Of a stretch of 64,000 bases of DNA, positions 51,981-61,450 are shown in pieces. Source of the DNA: an uncultured Bacteroidota bacterium (GTDB lineage Bacteria > Bacteroidota > Bacteroidia > Flavobacteriales > Flavobacteriaceae); the NCBI GenBank assembly GCA_902566635.1, contig CACFJP010000005.1, positions 1 to 64,000 on the forward strand, written 5' to 3'. The notes under the pieces were generated by a model, which saw only the letters and a program-made list of their open reading frames with translations, was not told the origin of the DNA and searched no databases. How positions within the stretch are numbered: position 1 is the stretch's first letter; each line of letters opens with the position of its first letter. The position numbers and the translations under genes are program-made.

Positions 51981-53803
51981 ATCTCAAATTATCCGCTGGT
52001 TTATTTGCCATTTTACTCCTCATTTACTCTTGTGAAAAAGAATTCAATGATCTAGGGGCATCGTTACTTCCATCAGATAATATAATCATTAAAAAAGAAA
52101 CTGCCCCAGTTGGGCTTGGGCACAAGTCCATCGATGTCGTTCGAACAGACAACTTGTTATTTTTCTCTTTGGGAGAGTATGAGGATGCTGTGTTTGGAAA
52201 TACCAAGGCGAGCTTTACGACTCAATTGAGCCTAGCCACAAGCTCAACCGGAACTTTTGGAAGTATGAATACAGACACCGAAACCAATGGAGTCAGCTCA
52301 GACACGACCAACAAGAACCCACATGATGAGCAAGAAACAGTCACAGAAGTGTGGTTGGAAATACCATTCTACACCAATCAACGCGATCGTGATGGTGATG
52401 GCGTGATTGATTCCCTTGACGCAGACCCCGATGATCCCCAAAGTGACTCAGATGGTGACACACTCACCGACATTGAAGAGTCAAGATCAGTAAACCTCGA
52501 TCCACTCAACCCCGACACTGATGGAGATGGTCTGAATGATGCGGAAGATGACGAAACAATAAACCCAGATACCGAATCAAATGTTTATGAAATTGACTAT
52601 TTGTTCGGCGATACTGATCAAGAGCTACATTTTCAAGTCAAAAAATTAGATTATTATTTATCGACGCTTGATCCAAATAATAATTTTGAAACAGATAATA
52701 TGTTTTATTCTGATAAAGATTTCGATCAAGACGGATTGACGTCAAGCATTTTGTTTGATGATAAAATAACACTTGATTTTAATGAAATCGTTTATTTCAA
52801 AGAAGATGATCCTGAAACTGATGATGTTGATGAGTCAACCGAAGTAGATCAACGACTGAGTCCACGTGTCAGAATCCCCTTAGACATCTCTTTTTTTCAG
52901 CAGTATATCCTTGACAAAGAGGGGGATGATGTAATCATGGATAACAATCGTTTTCAAGAATATTTTAATGGAATTGTGATTGATATGCAACCAACCAACC
53001 CATTAATTATGCAACTTAATTTTGGGGCTGGACAGATCAAAATAAATTACGATTATAAAGAACTGACCCTTAGTAATGATGGAGATGCAGCAAATGCAGA
53101 TGACTATGTTTCTCAAGACAGTTCATCGACTTTTAGCATCAACTTGGTTGGGGTTCGATTTAATACCATCACACAATCGGCACCTGATTCCGAAATTCAA
53201 ACTGCGTTGAGTGGAAATGATGATAGACAAAACATATACCTCAAAGGAGGGTTAGGTGTTTTCTCCACTATTGATTTATTTGCAGGTGCTGATGGTCAAT
53301 TGCAATTGAAAAACTTTAAAGCGAACCCTTGGCTTATCAATGAAGCCAACCTAATTTTACACATTGACCAACAGAAAATCAATGCATTGGGTATTAAAGA
53401 TTTGCCCAACCGTTTGTATTTGTTTACTGAGAGCGATGGCTCACCTCTTGAAGATTTTTCAATTGACGCAAGTGCTGGCCCATACCCTGAAGACAACAAA
53501 ACGACTTTTGGGGGTCTTGGACAATATGATGACGAAGGCGAGCTAACTTCATATAAATTTGTGATTACTAAACATATCAGCAACCTGATTCGTGAGTCTG
53601 CAGACTTTGAAAACGTGCGTCTTGGATTGAGTACGAGCTCGCCATTCATCAACACCCAAATTTCAGATGTTATTTCTCCTACAGAGTTTAGTATTCCACA
53701 ATCTACAATCACCACCCCAACGAGCGTGATTCTTGCGGGACCAAACCACAGCAACCCTGATTTACGGTTGCAATTGGAGATTTATTATACTGCCTACGAT
53801 TAG
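51977..53803 (+). CDS. DUF4270 lipoprotein with TSP3-like calcium repeats
   Basis: 608 residues. Lipobox LLIYSC puts a lipidated Cys at about residue 19, followed by the typical EKEFNDLGASLLPSDN. The DUF4270 body is beta-rich. At about 135-195 there is an insert of Asp-rich thrombospondin type 3-like repeats (DRDGDGVIDSLD, DSDGDTLTD, DTDGDGLNDAED), which usually bind calcium. The protein is expected on the outer membrane. Its function is not known, and the coupling to the half starch synthase suggests a shared role. Confidence 0.8.
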   Translation: MNLKLSAGLFAILLLIYSCEKEFNDLGASLLPSDNIIIKKETAPVGLGHKSIDVVRTDNLLFFSLGEYEDAVFGNTKASFTTQLSLATSSTGTFGSMNTDTETNGVSSDTTNKNPHDEQETVTEVWLEIPFYTNQRDRDGDGVIDSLDADPDDPQSDSDGDTLTDIEESRSVNLDPLNPDTDGDGLNDAEDDETINPDTESNVYEIDYLFGDTDQELHFQVKKLDYYLSTLDPNNNFETDNMFYSDKDFDQDGLTSSILFDDKITLDFNEIVYFKEDDPETDDVDESTEVDQRLSPRVRIPLDISFFQQYILDKEGDDVIMDNNRFQEYFNGIVIDMQPTNPLIMQLNFGAGQIKINYDYKELTLSNDGDAANADDYVSQDSSSTFSINLVGVRFNTITQSAPDSEIQTALSGNDDRQNIYLKGGLGVFSTIDLFAGADGQLQLKNFKANPWLINEANLILHIDQQKINALGIKDLPNRLYLFTESDGSPLEDFSIDASAGPYPEDNKTTFGGLGQYDDEGELTSYKFVITKHISNLIRESADFENVRLGLSTSSPFINTQISDVISPTEFSIPQSTITTPTSVILAGPNHSNPDLRLQLEIYYTAYD

Positions 53804-53868
53804 TTGCCGAAAACATCCTGTTTTTTCATAAATATTGACTTAGAAAGCAGTGTAAAGAAAATGATTTT

Positions 53869-55311
53869 TTAAAGCTTTTTCCGCAATCGTGCCACAGGAG
53901 CTCCTATAATTTCTCGGTATTTGGCAACAGTGCGGCGGGCAACTGGATAGCCTTTTTGATTGAGTTGTTTTTTCAGTTCCTCGTCAGTAAGAGGACTCGT
54001 TTTGTCTTCCGAAGCAATGATATCTTCCAAAGCTTTTCTGATTTCTATAGACGATACATCCTCTCCGTCACTGTTGGTCATCCCTTCGCAAAAGAAAGAT
54101 TTGAGCAGTCGGGTGCCATAAGGGGTGTCTACGTATTTGCTATTGGCTACCCTAGACACTGTTGAGATATCCATCTGAATAATGCTTGCAATATCACGCA
54201 ACACCATCGGTTTGATTTTTTGTTCATCACCAGACAAAAAATAGTCTTTTTGATAATCCATGATTGCATTCATGGTGATGAATAGCGTGTGGCTTCGCTG
54301 CTTAACTGCATCGATAAACCATTTTGCAGCATCGAGTTTTTGCTTGATAAATAAAATAGCTTCTTGTTGTTCTTTACTTTTTAAAGCAGACTCTTTATAG
54401 CCCTCCATCATATTTTTATAAGTGGCTGAAACATGAAGTTCAGGAGTATTCCTTCCGTTTAGAGAGAGTTGTAATTCGCCTTCTACAATTCGAATTGTAA
54501 AATCGGGTGTGATATGACTATTGATTTTTGTGGATGATGCATACGAAGCCCCCGGCTTTGGATTTAGTTTTTCAATCTCAGCGATGGCATCTTTCAGTTG
54601 ATTTTCATCAATACCAAGCGCACTCATCAATTTATCAAAATGCTTTTTTGAAAATGGCGTAAAATGAAACTTGATGATGTTGTAAGCAAGCGAAACTTCA
54701 GGCGATTGAGATTTGCGTTGCAGCTGAAGTGCCAAACACTCTTGCAAGTCCAATGCACCAACTCCTGCCGGGTCGAGTTGTTGTACTTTTTTGAGGACTT
54801 TTTGCACGTGATTTTCTTCCACATATAAGTTTTCAGTAAACGCTAAATCATCGACAATGTCAAGTAAACTCCTTCGGATATATCCTGTATCATCAATACT
54901 GCCAATCAAAAACTGCGCAATTTGACTATCAGTTTCACCCATGCTAAATGTACGCATTTGATCCATCAGAAATTGGGTAAAGCTTATACCAGCTGCATAG
55001 GGTACCTGTTTGTCATCATCATCAGGGCTATGGTTGTTTGTATTGAGGCGATAGGAGGGGATTTCATCATCACTAAGATATTCATCGATGTTGATATCTG
55101 TTTCTATGACATTGTGATCATCATCTTGCGTGGTGTCAAAATCTTGATTTTCAGTTGCTTCTTTTCCAGCTTCAAGTGCTGGATTTTCCTCTAGTTCTTG
55201 TTGTAGTTTTTGTTCAAACGAAAGTGTTGGTAATTGAATCAGTTTCATCAACTGAATTTGCTGAGGCGATAGCTTTTGGGAAAGCTTTAAATTGAGTTGT
55301 TGTTTTAACAT
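53869..55311 (-). CDS. rpoN: RNA polymerase sigma-54 factor
   Basis: 480 residues. Region I at the N terminus is Gln/Leu-rich (KLSQKLSPQQIQLMKLIQLP). An acidic region II follows at about 60-100. The core-binding and DNA-binding parts lead to the RpoN box ARRTVAKYR near the C terminus. It directs RNA polymerase to -24/-12 promoters, which need AAA+ activators; none is encoded in the window. Confidence 0.94.
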   Translation of the reverse strand: MLKQQLNLKLSQKLSPQQIQLMKLIQLPTLSFEQKLQQELEENPALEAGKEATENQDFDTTQDDDHNVIETDINIDEYLSDDEIPSYRLNTNNHSPDDDDKQVPYAAGISFTQFLMDQMRTFSMGETDSQIAQFLIGSIDDTGYIRRSLLDIVDDLAFTENLYVEENHVQKVLKKVQQLDPAGVGALDLQECLALQLQRKSQSPEVSLAYNIIKFHFTPFSKKHFDKLMSALGIDENQLKDAIAEIEKLNPKPGASYASSTKINSHITPDFTIRIVEGELQLSLNGRNTPELHVSATYKNMMEGYKESALKSKEQQEAILFIKQKLDAAKWFIDAVKQRSHTLFITMNAIMDYQKDYFLSGDEQKIKPMVLRDIASIIQMDISTVSRVANSKYVDTPYGTRLLKSFFCEGMTNSDGEDVSSIEIRKALEDIIASEDKTSPLTDEELKKQLNQKGYPVARRTVAKYREIIGAPVARLRKKL

Positions 55312-55362
55312 GACTATTTTACTATCCTAAAGGTACAAAAACCTTGACAGATGAAAACTTTT

Positions 55363-56796
55363 TTAGAAGGATGCATTTTGGGGGGTACGTGGAAAGGGAA
55401 TCACATCACGGATGTTGGACATTCCAGTTGCAAATTGAACCAAGCGCTCAAATCCTAATCCAAATCCAGCATGAGGGGCTGTTCCAAAACGGCGCAAATC
55501 TAAGTACCAGTCTAGTTCTTTTTCTTCAACTCCCATTTTAAACATTCGCTTTTGCAACACATCAAGTCGTTCTTCTCGTTGTGCACCACCCACCATTTCA
55601 CCAATGCCAGGAAACAACACATCCATTGCACGAACAGTTTTTCCGTCATCGTTAAGGCGCATATAAAATGCTTTGATTTTGGCTGGATAATCAAACAAAA
55701 TCACAGGGCACTTAAAGTGTTTTTCGACCAGGTAGCGCTCATGTTCACTTTGCAGGTCAACGCCCCATTCATCTATAGGGAACTTGAACTTTTTCTTCTT
55801 GTTTGGCTTTGAGCTTCTCAAAATATCAAAGGCTTCAGTGTACGATAGTCGAACAAATTGATTGTCGACAACAAAGCGAATTTGTTCGAGCAAACCCATT
55901 GGGCGTCGCTCGATTTGTGGTTTTGTTTTTTCTTCATTCGACAATCGTTGATCCAAAAATGCCAAATCGTCTTCACAATTGACGACAACACACTGAAGCA
56001 CATATTTAATGAAGTCTTCAGCCAAATCCATATTCTGATCGAGTTGATAAAAAGCAACTTCGGGTTCAATCATCCAAAACTCTGCCAAATGCCGAGAAGT
56101 ATTAGAGTTTTCTGCACGAAATGTAGGTCCAAATGTGTACACCTTACCTAGTCCCATTGCGTATGATTCGGCTTCCAACTGGCCAGAAACAGTAAGGTTT
56201 GTTTCTTTACCAAAAAAGTCTTTAGTAAAATCTGTATACCCTGCTTCATTCAAGGGTGTTTGTTTGGGGTCTAAGGTACTCACACGAAACATTTCACCTG
56301 CTCCTTCGGCATCACTTCCAGTGATAATAGGTGTATGAACATAATAAAACCCTTCCTTCCTAAAATAGTCGTGAACAGCGAATGACAGCGCAGAGCGAAC
56401 CCTCATCACTGCCAAAAAAGTGGAGGTTCGGACACGAAGATGTGCATTGTCCCTTAAAAACTCAAAACTGTGTTTTTTTGGTTGGATGGGATATTGATCG
56501 GGGTCAGAGTCGCCAATGACCTCCAGATGACTGACTTGTACTTCGTATTTCTGCTCTTTTCCTAAGCTTTCGACTAATGTTCCTTCAATGTGTACTGCAG
56601 CACCAGTTGTGATTCTTTTAAGCAGATTTTCGTCGGTTTGTTCAAAGTCCACAACACACTGAAGGTTGTTAAGCGTCGATCCGTCATTGAGCGCAATAAA
56701 ACGATTGGCACGAAAGGTGCGCACCCAGCCCTCCAGACTCACTTTTTGGTGCAGATGAGTGCCTGAGAAAAGCTCTTTAATCGTTTGCGTTTTCAT
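55363..56796 (-). CDS. asnS: Asparaginyl-tRNA synthetase
   Basis: 477 residues. The N-terminal OB-fold anticodon domain (VSLEGWVRTFRANRFIALND) is followed by a class II core. Motif 2 lies in TFRAENSNTSRHLAEFWM and motif 3 in GFGLGFERLVQF. The Asn-specific LAEFWMIEPE supports AsnRS over AspRS. It charges tRNA-Asn in the cytosol. Confidence 0.94.
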   Translation of the reverse strand: MKTQTIKELFSGTHLHQKVSLEGWVRTFRANRFIALNDGSTLNNLQCVVDFEQTDENLLKRITTGAAVHIEGTLVESLGKEQKYEVQVSHLEVIGDSDPDQYPIQPKKHSFEFLRDNAHLRVRTSTFLAVMRVRSALSFAVHDYFRKEGFYYVHTPIITGSDAEGAGEMFRVSTLDPKQTPLNEAGYTDFTKDFFGKETNLTVSGQLEAESYAMGLGKVYTFGPTFRAENSNTSRHLAEFWMIEPEVAFYQLDQNMDLAEDFIKYVLQCVVVNCEDDLAFLDQRLSNEEKTKPQIERRPMGLLEQIRFVVDNQFVRLSYTEAFDILRSSKPNKKKKFKFPIDEWGVDLQSEHERYLVEKHFKCPVILFDYPAKIKAFYMRLNDDGKTVRAMDVLFPGIGEMVGGAQREERLDVLQKRMFKMGVEEKELDWYLDLRRFGTAPHAGFGLGFERLVQFATGMSNIRDVIPFPRTPQNASF

Positions 56797-56814
56797 CTAA
56801 TCAAATTTCTGCTA

Positions 56815-56822
56815 CAAATATA
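56815..56822 (-). promoter_or_regulatory. Candidate -7 element for asnS
   Basis: TATATTTG on the minus strand, an exact TAnnTTTG match, 18 bases before the asnS start. TTG triplets upstream are closer than the usual spacing. Confidence 0.35.
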
Positions 56823-56844
56823 CTTCATTTTACAAGCAAGTTCG

Positions 56845-59229
56845 TCAGCTATTTTCATCCTCTTTCAATAGATCAATACTGGGTTTTTTGAGCGTTCTCT
56901 CGTTTGCGATACTTTCCTCCAGTGACAACAACAGTGATGGCAAAAGAATAAGGTTGGCCAACATGGCAAATAGCAAGGTTGCTGACACCAAGCCTCCCAA
57001 AGCTACAGTGCCGCCATAACTTGAAATCATAAAAACTGAAAATCCAAAAAATAAAACGATAGAGGTGTAAAACATACTGACTCCTGTTTCACGAAGTGCC
57101 AGATAAACCGACTTTTTTATTTTCCATTTGGTGGCTTGTAGTTCTTGTCGGTATTTGACCAAATAGTGAATGGTGTCATCTACAGATATCCCAAAAGCTA
57201 CACTAAATACCAATATGGTGGATGGCTTGATGGGAATACCTAAAAAACCCATCATCCCTGCAGTGAGGACTAAGGGAATAATGTTTGGAATCAAGGAAAT
57301 AAGAATCATTCGAAACGAACGAAACATATAGGCCATAAATAAGGCAATCATCAATACTGCTAAGGAGAGTGACAAGACTAGGTTGCGAACCAAAAACCGA
57401 GTCCCTTTTAAGTATCCAAGTGCTTTTCCGGTGACTTCTGTTTCAAATTGGTCAATAGGGAATAATTCTCCAACAACAGTCAACAAATCACCCTCAATTT
57501 CTTCCATTCGTTCTGTATTGACATCTTTGAGCATTGTGCTTACGCGAATATACTGACCAGTGCTGTCAATCAAACTTTCGGCCATGCCTTCGGTCGATAA
57601 ACTGTTGTTGACATACGACCCAATAAACGAATATTCTTGCCTTGTTGGCATCGAAAAATAACGTGGGTTGCCATTGTAATAGGTTTGCTTTGCATACTTG
57701 GCTACATGGGCAATAGACAAGGGCTCGGAAAGCTCAGGCACAGTTCGAATGTGCGATGCCAAACGTTCCAATCGGCTGAGCGTTGAGAGTTGCGTTGCAC
57801 CATTTCTTCTTTTGGTGTCAACCATGATCTCTATGGGCATGATTCCACTCATTTGATTTTCAAAAAACCGAACGTCTTTGAAAAACTCGGCTCCTTTTGG
57901 AAGGTCATCGATTATGGTGCCAGAAAGTTTAATCTGGTAAATCCCTATAATGCTCATCATCAAGGAAATGACAAACACAAAATAAACAGTCACACGACGA
58001 TAACGAACCATATTTTCCATCCATCCAATAAAGTCGTTCATCCAGTTTCGGTTGAGGTGCGCAAGATGCTTTTGGTTGGGGAGACTCATATAGCTGTAAA
58101 GAATAGGAATCACAAGAAGCGACAACACAAAGAGAAGCATGATATTGACAGAAGCAACCAAGCCAAATTCGATGAGCAGTTTGCTGCTGGTCAAAGTAAA
58201 GGTTGCAAAACCAAGGGCTGTGGTCATATTGGTCATTAGGGTTGCGTTTCCAATTTTAATAATAACACGTTGAAGAGATCTGGCTTGATTGCCGTGTTTT
58301 TTGACCTCCTGTTGGTATTTGTTGATAAGGAAAATGCAATTGGGAACGCCAATCACAATCACAATTGGAGGAATCAAAGCAGTGAGCACTGTGATTTTAA
58401 ATCCAAAAAAGCCCAATATCCCAAAGGCCCACATGACGCCAATGACGACCACGACCATGGAAATAAAGGTTGCTAGATAGGAGCGAAAGAAGAAAAAGAA
58501 AATCAAGGTCGTAACCAGTGCCGCAACAATAACAAACATACGAATCTCACTCAAAATGGTAAAGGCGTTGATTGTCCGAACATAGGGCATACCCGAAATG
58601 TGAACGTCCAAAGCAGACGCTGCTTCAAAGGCACTGACTTTGGGCAAGAGTTCATTATTGACAAAAAGCTCTCGCTCTTTGGCGTTGACAACTTGTTTTT
58701 TGAGGGTGATGATTGTCAGGTACACCTCTGTATCAGGGTTGAGAAGAACCCCATGAAAAAAGAGTGATTCCTCAAGGAGTTTCTTTTCGAGCTTGTCCAC
58801 TTCTTGTTGGTCACGAGCCAATTGATAAGGGACATCTTCCACCACAAATCTTTGTTGTTTGGTGTTTTTCCGAAGCTGTTTTAGGTTGCCAATTCCTGTA
58901 ACTGCGGCCACTGCGTCTATACCTTCAAACGATTTGGTGAGCGAGCTCCATTGTTGAATCTTATCGGGACTGAACAAAGTAGAGTCTTGAACTGCCAAAA
59001 CAATGAGGTTGCCTTCATCTCCAAAACGATCGACAAAGGACTGGTACTTTAGGTTGAAAGGATGTTTATCGGGTAGGAGACTTGCTTCATTAAAACTAAA
59101 GCGTATGTTCTTCCACTGCAACCCAAAAAAAAAGGTGGTTGCAACAATCAAGAGGATGCAAAAAACCCTATTGCGAAGAATGAGCGATGCAACGGTGCTC
59201 CAAAACCGAGTCTTAACCCATTTGATCAT
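56845..59229 (-). CDS. MMPL/RND-superfamily exporter
   Basis: 794 residues with the duplicated RND layout: one helix, a large extracytoplasmic loop, a five-helix block, then the same again. Helices include LIVATTFFFGLQW at the N terminus and VFSVAFGISVDDTIHYLVKY in the second half, where the GISVDDTIHY motif is typical of MMPL and patched-like transporters. It probably exports a lipid or hydrophobic molecule using the proton gradient; the substrate is unknown. It follows frr by 25 bases, so it may share the pyrH-frr transcript. Confidence 0.8.
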   Translation of the reverse strand: MIKWVKTRFWSTVASLILRNRVFCILLIVATTFFFGLQWKNIRFSFNEASLLPDKHPFNLKYQSFVDRFGDEGNLIVLAVQDSTLFSPDKIQQWSSLTKSFEGIDAVAAVTGIGNLKQLRKNTKQQRFVVEDVPYQLARDQQEVDKLEKKLLEESLFFHGVLLNPDTEVYLTIITLKKQVVNAKERELFVNNELLPKVSAFEAASALDVHISGMPYVRTINAFTILSEIRMFVIVAALVTTLIFFFFFRSYLATFISMVVVVIGVMWAFGILGFFGFKITVLTALIPPIVIVIGVPNCIFLINKYQQEVKKHGNQARSLQRVIIKIGNATLMTNMTTALGFATFTLTSSKLLIEFGLVASVNIMLLFVLSLLVIPILYSYMSLPNQKHLAHLNRNWMNDFIGWMENMVRYRRVTVYFVFVISLMMSIIGIYQIKLSGTIIDDLPKGAEFFKDVRFFENQMSGIMPIEIMVDTKRRNGATQLSTLSRLERLASHIRTVPELSEPLSIAHVAKYAKQTYYNGNPRYFSMPTRQEYSFIGSYVNNSLSTEGMAESLIDSTGQYIRVSTMLKDVNTERMEEIEGDLLTVVGELFPIDQFETEVTGKALGYLKGTRFLVRNLVLSLSLAVLMIALFMAYMFRSFRMILISLIPNIIPLVLTAGMMGFLGIPIKPSTILVFSVAFGISVDDTIHYLVKYRQELQATKWKIKKSVYLALRETGVSMFYTSIVLFFGFSVFMISSYGGTVALGGLVSATLLFAMLANLILLPSLLLSLEESIANERTLKKPSIDLLKEDENS

Positions 59230-59254
59230 AGCAATTGAAAAAATATTTCTGTTT

Positions 59255-59806
59255 TCAGACCGTCATGATTTCATCCTCTTTCGAAGCGTATTTATCATCT
59301 ATTTTTTTGATGTAATCATCGGTTAAGGTTTGCACATCAACTTCAGCATTGCCTAATTGGTCTTCAGAAAGCTCTGTTTTTTTCAGTTCGTTGTTTGCCT
59401 CTTTACGCGCATTTCGAACCCCTACTTTTGCATTTTCTGCTTCTGCCTTAGCGAGTTTGACTAACTCTCTCCTTCTTTCTTCGGTCAGCGGTGGGATATT
59501 GATAATCACCGACTCACCATTGTTGGAGGGGTTAAACCCAAGGTTTGCAATAAGAATGGCTTTTTCGATTTCAGGAATTTGTGTTTTGTCCCATGGCTGA
59601 ACGGACAAGGTTTGCGCGTCAGGGGTATTGATGTTTGCCACCTGACTCAGTGGGGTTTGCGTCCCATAGTACTCCATTTTCACAGAAGATAACATTGCAG
59701 GATTCGCTTTGCCCGCACGGATATTGATAAAAGCCTTATCCAGGTGTTCTAGCGATTTTTCCATAGCCTCTTTTGCAACATCCATGATAAAGTTAATGTC
59801 TTCCAT
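59255..59806 (-). CDS. frr: Ribosome recycling factor
   Basis: 183 residues, the normal family length. FINIRAGKANPAML, YYGTQTPLSQVANI, QPWDKTQIPEIEKAI and PPLTEERRRELVKLAK are the conserved segments. With EF-G it splits the ribosome after termination. It is five bases after pyrH, the classical order. Confidence 0.96.
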   Translation of the reverse strand: MEDINFIMDVAKEAMEKSLEHLDKAFINIRAGKANPAMLSSVKMEYYGTQTPLSQVANINTPDAQTLSVQPWDKTQIPEIEKAILIANLGFNPSNNGESVIINIPPLTEERRRELVKLAKAEAENAKVGVRNARKEANNELKKTELSEDQLGNAEVDVQTLTDDYIKKIDDKYASKEDEIMTV

Positions 59807-59811
59807 AATTT

Positions 59812-60516
59812 CTAATTTACCTTGGTTCCGATATTTTTACCTGCAGCCACCTGTTCAAGGTTGCCTGGAGTGTTCATGTCAAACACAACAATAGGCAATT
59901 CATTTTCTTGGCTAAGAGTAAAGGCAGTGCTGTCCATCACTTTGAGCCCTTTTTGAAGAACATCATTAAAACTAATGGACTCAAATTTAACAGCATCTTT
60001 ATTTTTTTCTGGGTCATCATCATAAATACCATCCACGCGAGTTCCTTTCAATATGACGTCTGCTTCCACTTCAATTGCTCGAAGTACAGCTGCAGAGTCG
60101 GTTGTAAAAAATGGATTTCCTGTGCCTGCGCCAAAAATAACCACACGTCCTTTTTCCAAGTGGCGAACAGCACGCCTTTTGATATATGGCTCTGCGATCG
60201 CTTCGATTTTCAGAGCTGTTTGCAGTCGAGTTTGTACTTCAGCATCTTCCAAAGCGCTTTGTAGGGCAAGACCATTGATGATGGTTGCCAGCATGCCCAT
60301 ATAATCTCCTTGCACACGATCCATCCCGTTACTGGCACCAGCAACACCCCGAAAGATATTACCACCTCCAATTACAATGGCAACTTCTACTCCTTGTGCA
60401 ACAACATTTTTGATTTCACTGGCATAGTCCGCCAAACGCTGTGGGTCAATCCCATGAGAACGCTCACCCATAAGTGCCTCTCCACTGAGTTTTAAAAGTA
60501 TCCGTTTGTATTGCAT
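59812..60516 (-). CDS. pyrH: UMP kinase
   Basis: 234 residues. KLSGEALMG binds phosphate, [12 protein letters not shown] is the glycine-rich loop, and [13 protein letters not shown] and [11 protein letters not shown] are typical of the bacterial UMP kinase. It phosphorylates UMP to UDP as a hexamer. It begins a separate transcript after the terminator that follows tsf. Confidence 0.96.
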   Translation of the reverse strand: MQYKRILLKLSGEALMGERSHGIDPQRLADYASEIKNVVAQGVEVAIVIGGGNIFRGVAGASNGMDRVQGDYMGMLATIINGLALQSALEDAEVQTRLQTALKIEAIAEPYIKRRAVRHLEKGRVVIFGAGTGNPFFTTDSAAVLRAIEVEADVILKGTRVDGIYDDDPEKNKDAVKFESISFNDVLQKGLKVMDSTAFTLSQENELPIVVFDMNTPGNLEQVAAGKNIGTKVN

Positions 60517-60530
60517 GGGTTGTATTTATG

Positions 60531-60538
60531 CAAATATA
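60531..60538 (-). promoter_or_regulatory. Candidate -7 element for pyrH-frr
   Basis: TATATTTG on the minus strand matches TAnnTTTG, 14 bases before the pyrH start and downstream of the tsf terminator. A -33 element is not clear. Confidence 0.4.
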
Positions 60539-60564
60539 ACCAAAAACAACCTTGCATTACGAGC

Positions 60565-60590
60565 AAAAAAAACCTCGAAAATTTGAGGTT
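60565..60590 (-). terminator. Intrinsic terminator after tsf
   Basis: On the minus strand AACCTC and GAGGTT form a 6-bp stem around an 8-base loop, and an unbroken run of T follows at once. It lies 26 bases after the tsf stop and before the pyrH promoter. Confidence 0.7.
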
Positions 60591-60615
60591 ATACTTTTTT
60601 ATAGTTAGCAAAGTT

Positions 60616-61440
60616 TTACACCAAAGCCAAACGCTTAAAACCAGTCACACTTAGTCCAGCATCAACCGACTTCACATAGTCGCTTACGCATTGCTTTGCA
60701 TCCTTGATATAGGCCTGATTGACCAAGGTATTATCTTTAAAAAATCGCTTGAGTTTCCCTATGGCAATATTGTCGAGCATCGCCTCTGGCTTTCCTTCCT
60801 GACGCAGTTGGTTCTTTGCAATCTCGATCTCTTTCTCAACTGTTGCTGCATCAACACCCTCTTCATTTAAGGCAATGGGGTTCATGGCAGCGGCTTGCAT
60901 CGCCACATTTTTAGCAGCTTCTGCTGCACCATCAACTCCAGCTGATAGGCTCGTTAGGGTTGCAATTTTATTTCCAGCATGGATGTATGAACCAACAAAG
61001 GCTCCTTCAAGTCGTTCAAACCCTCCGATTTCAATTTTTTCTCCAATTACACCTGTCTGTTCTGTGAGTTTATCAGCAACAGACATTCCGTTGAAGTCAG
61101 CAGCCAAAAAACTATCCAAATTATCATGACCTAAGGCCACATCTGCCAATTGGTTGGCAAGCGATACATAGCTTTCGTTTTTGGCAACAAAGTCCGTTTC
61201 ACAGTTTACCGATACGATGACACCAACAGTTGCTTCATCATTGACTCTTGCAATGACAGCTCCTTCTGAAGATTCACGATCCGCACGATTGGCGGCTACT
61301 TTCTGACCCTTTTTACGTAGAATTTCTACTGCGGAATCAAAGTCACCCTCAGCTTCGACCAAGGCTTTTTTACAATCCATCATTCCTACTCCTGTTGCTT
61401 TTCGTAGCTTGTTTACATCAGCTGCACTTATTTTTGACAT
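60616..61440 (-). CDS. tsf: Translation elongation factor Ts
   Basis: 274 residues from the ATG at 61440 (MSKISAADVNKLRKATG). A longer frame from 61470 would overlap rpsB and is rejected. The N-terminal UBA-like domain has LRKATGVGMMDCKKAL. The core has NCETDFVAKNESY, the TDFV motif that contacts EF-Tu. It exchanges GDP for GTP on EF-Tu. It is ten bases after rpsB. Confidence 0.96.
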   Translation of the reverse strand: MSKISAADVNKLRKATGVGMMDCKKALVEAEGDFDSAVEILRKKGQKVAANRADRESSEGAVIARVNDEATVGVIVSVNCETDFVAKNESYVSLANQLADVALGHDNLDSFLAADFNGMSVADKLTEQTGVIGEKIEIGGFERLEGAFVGSYIHAGNKIATLTSLSAGVDGAAEAAKNVAMQAAAMNPIALNEEGVDAATVEKEIEIAKNQLRQEGKPEAMLDNIAIGKLKRFFKDNTLVNQAYIKDAKQCVSDYVKSVDAGLSVTGFKRLALV

Positions 61441-61450
61441 TATCAGTAAT

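Noticed and set aside
53804-53868. Terminator between the DUF4270 gene and rpoN
   Set aside because: The 65 bases contain T-runs but no stable inverted repeat next to them.
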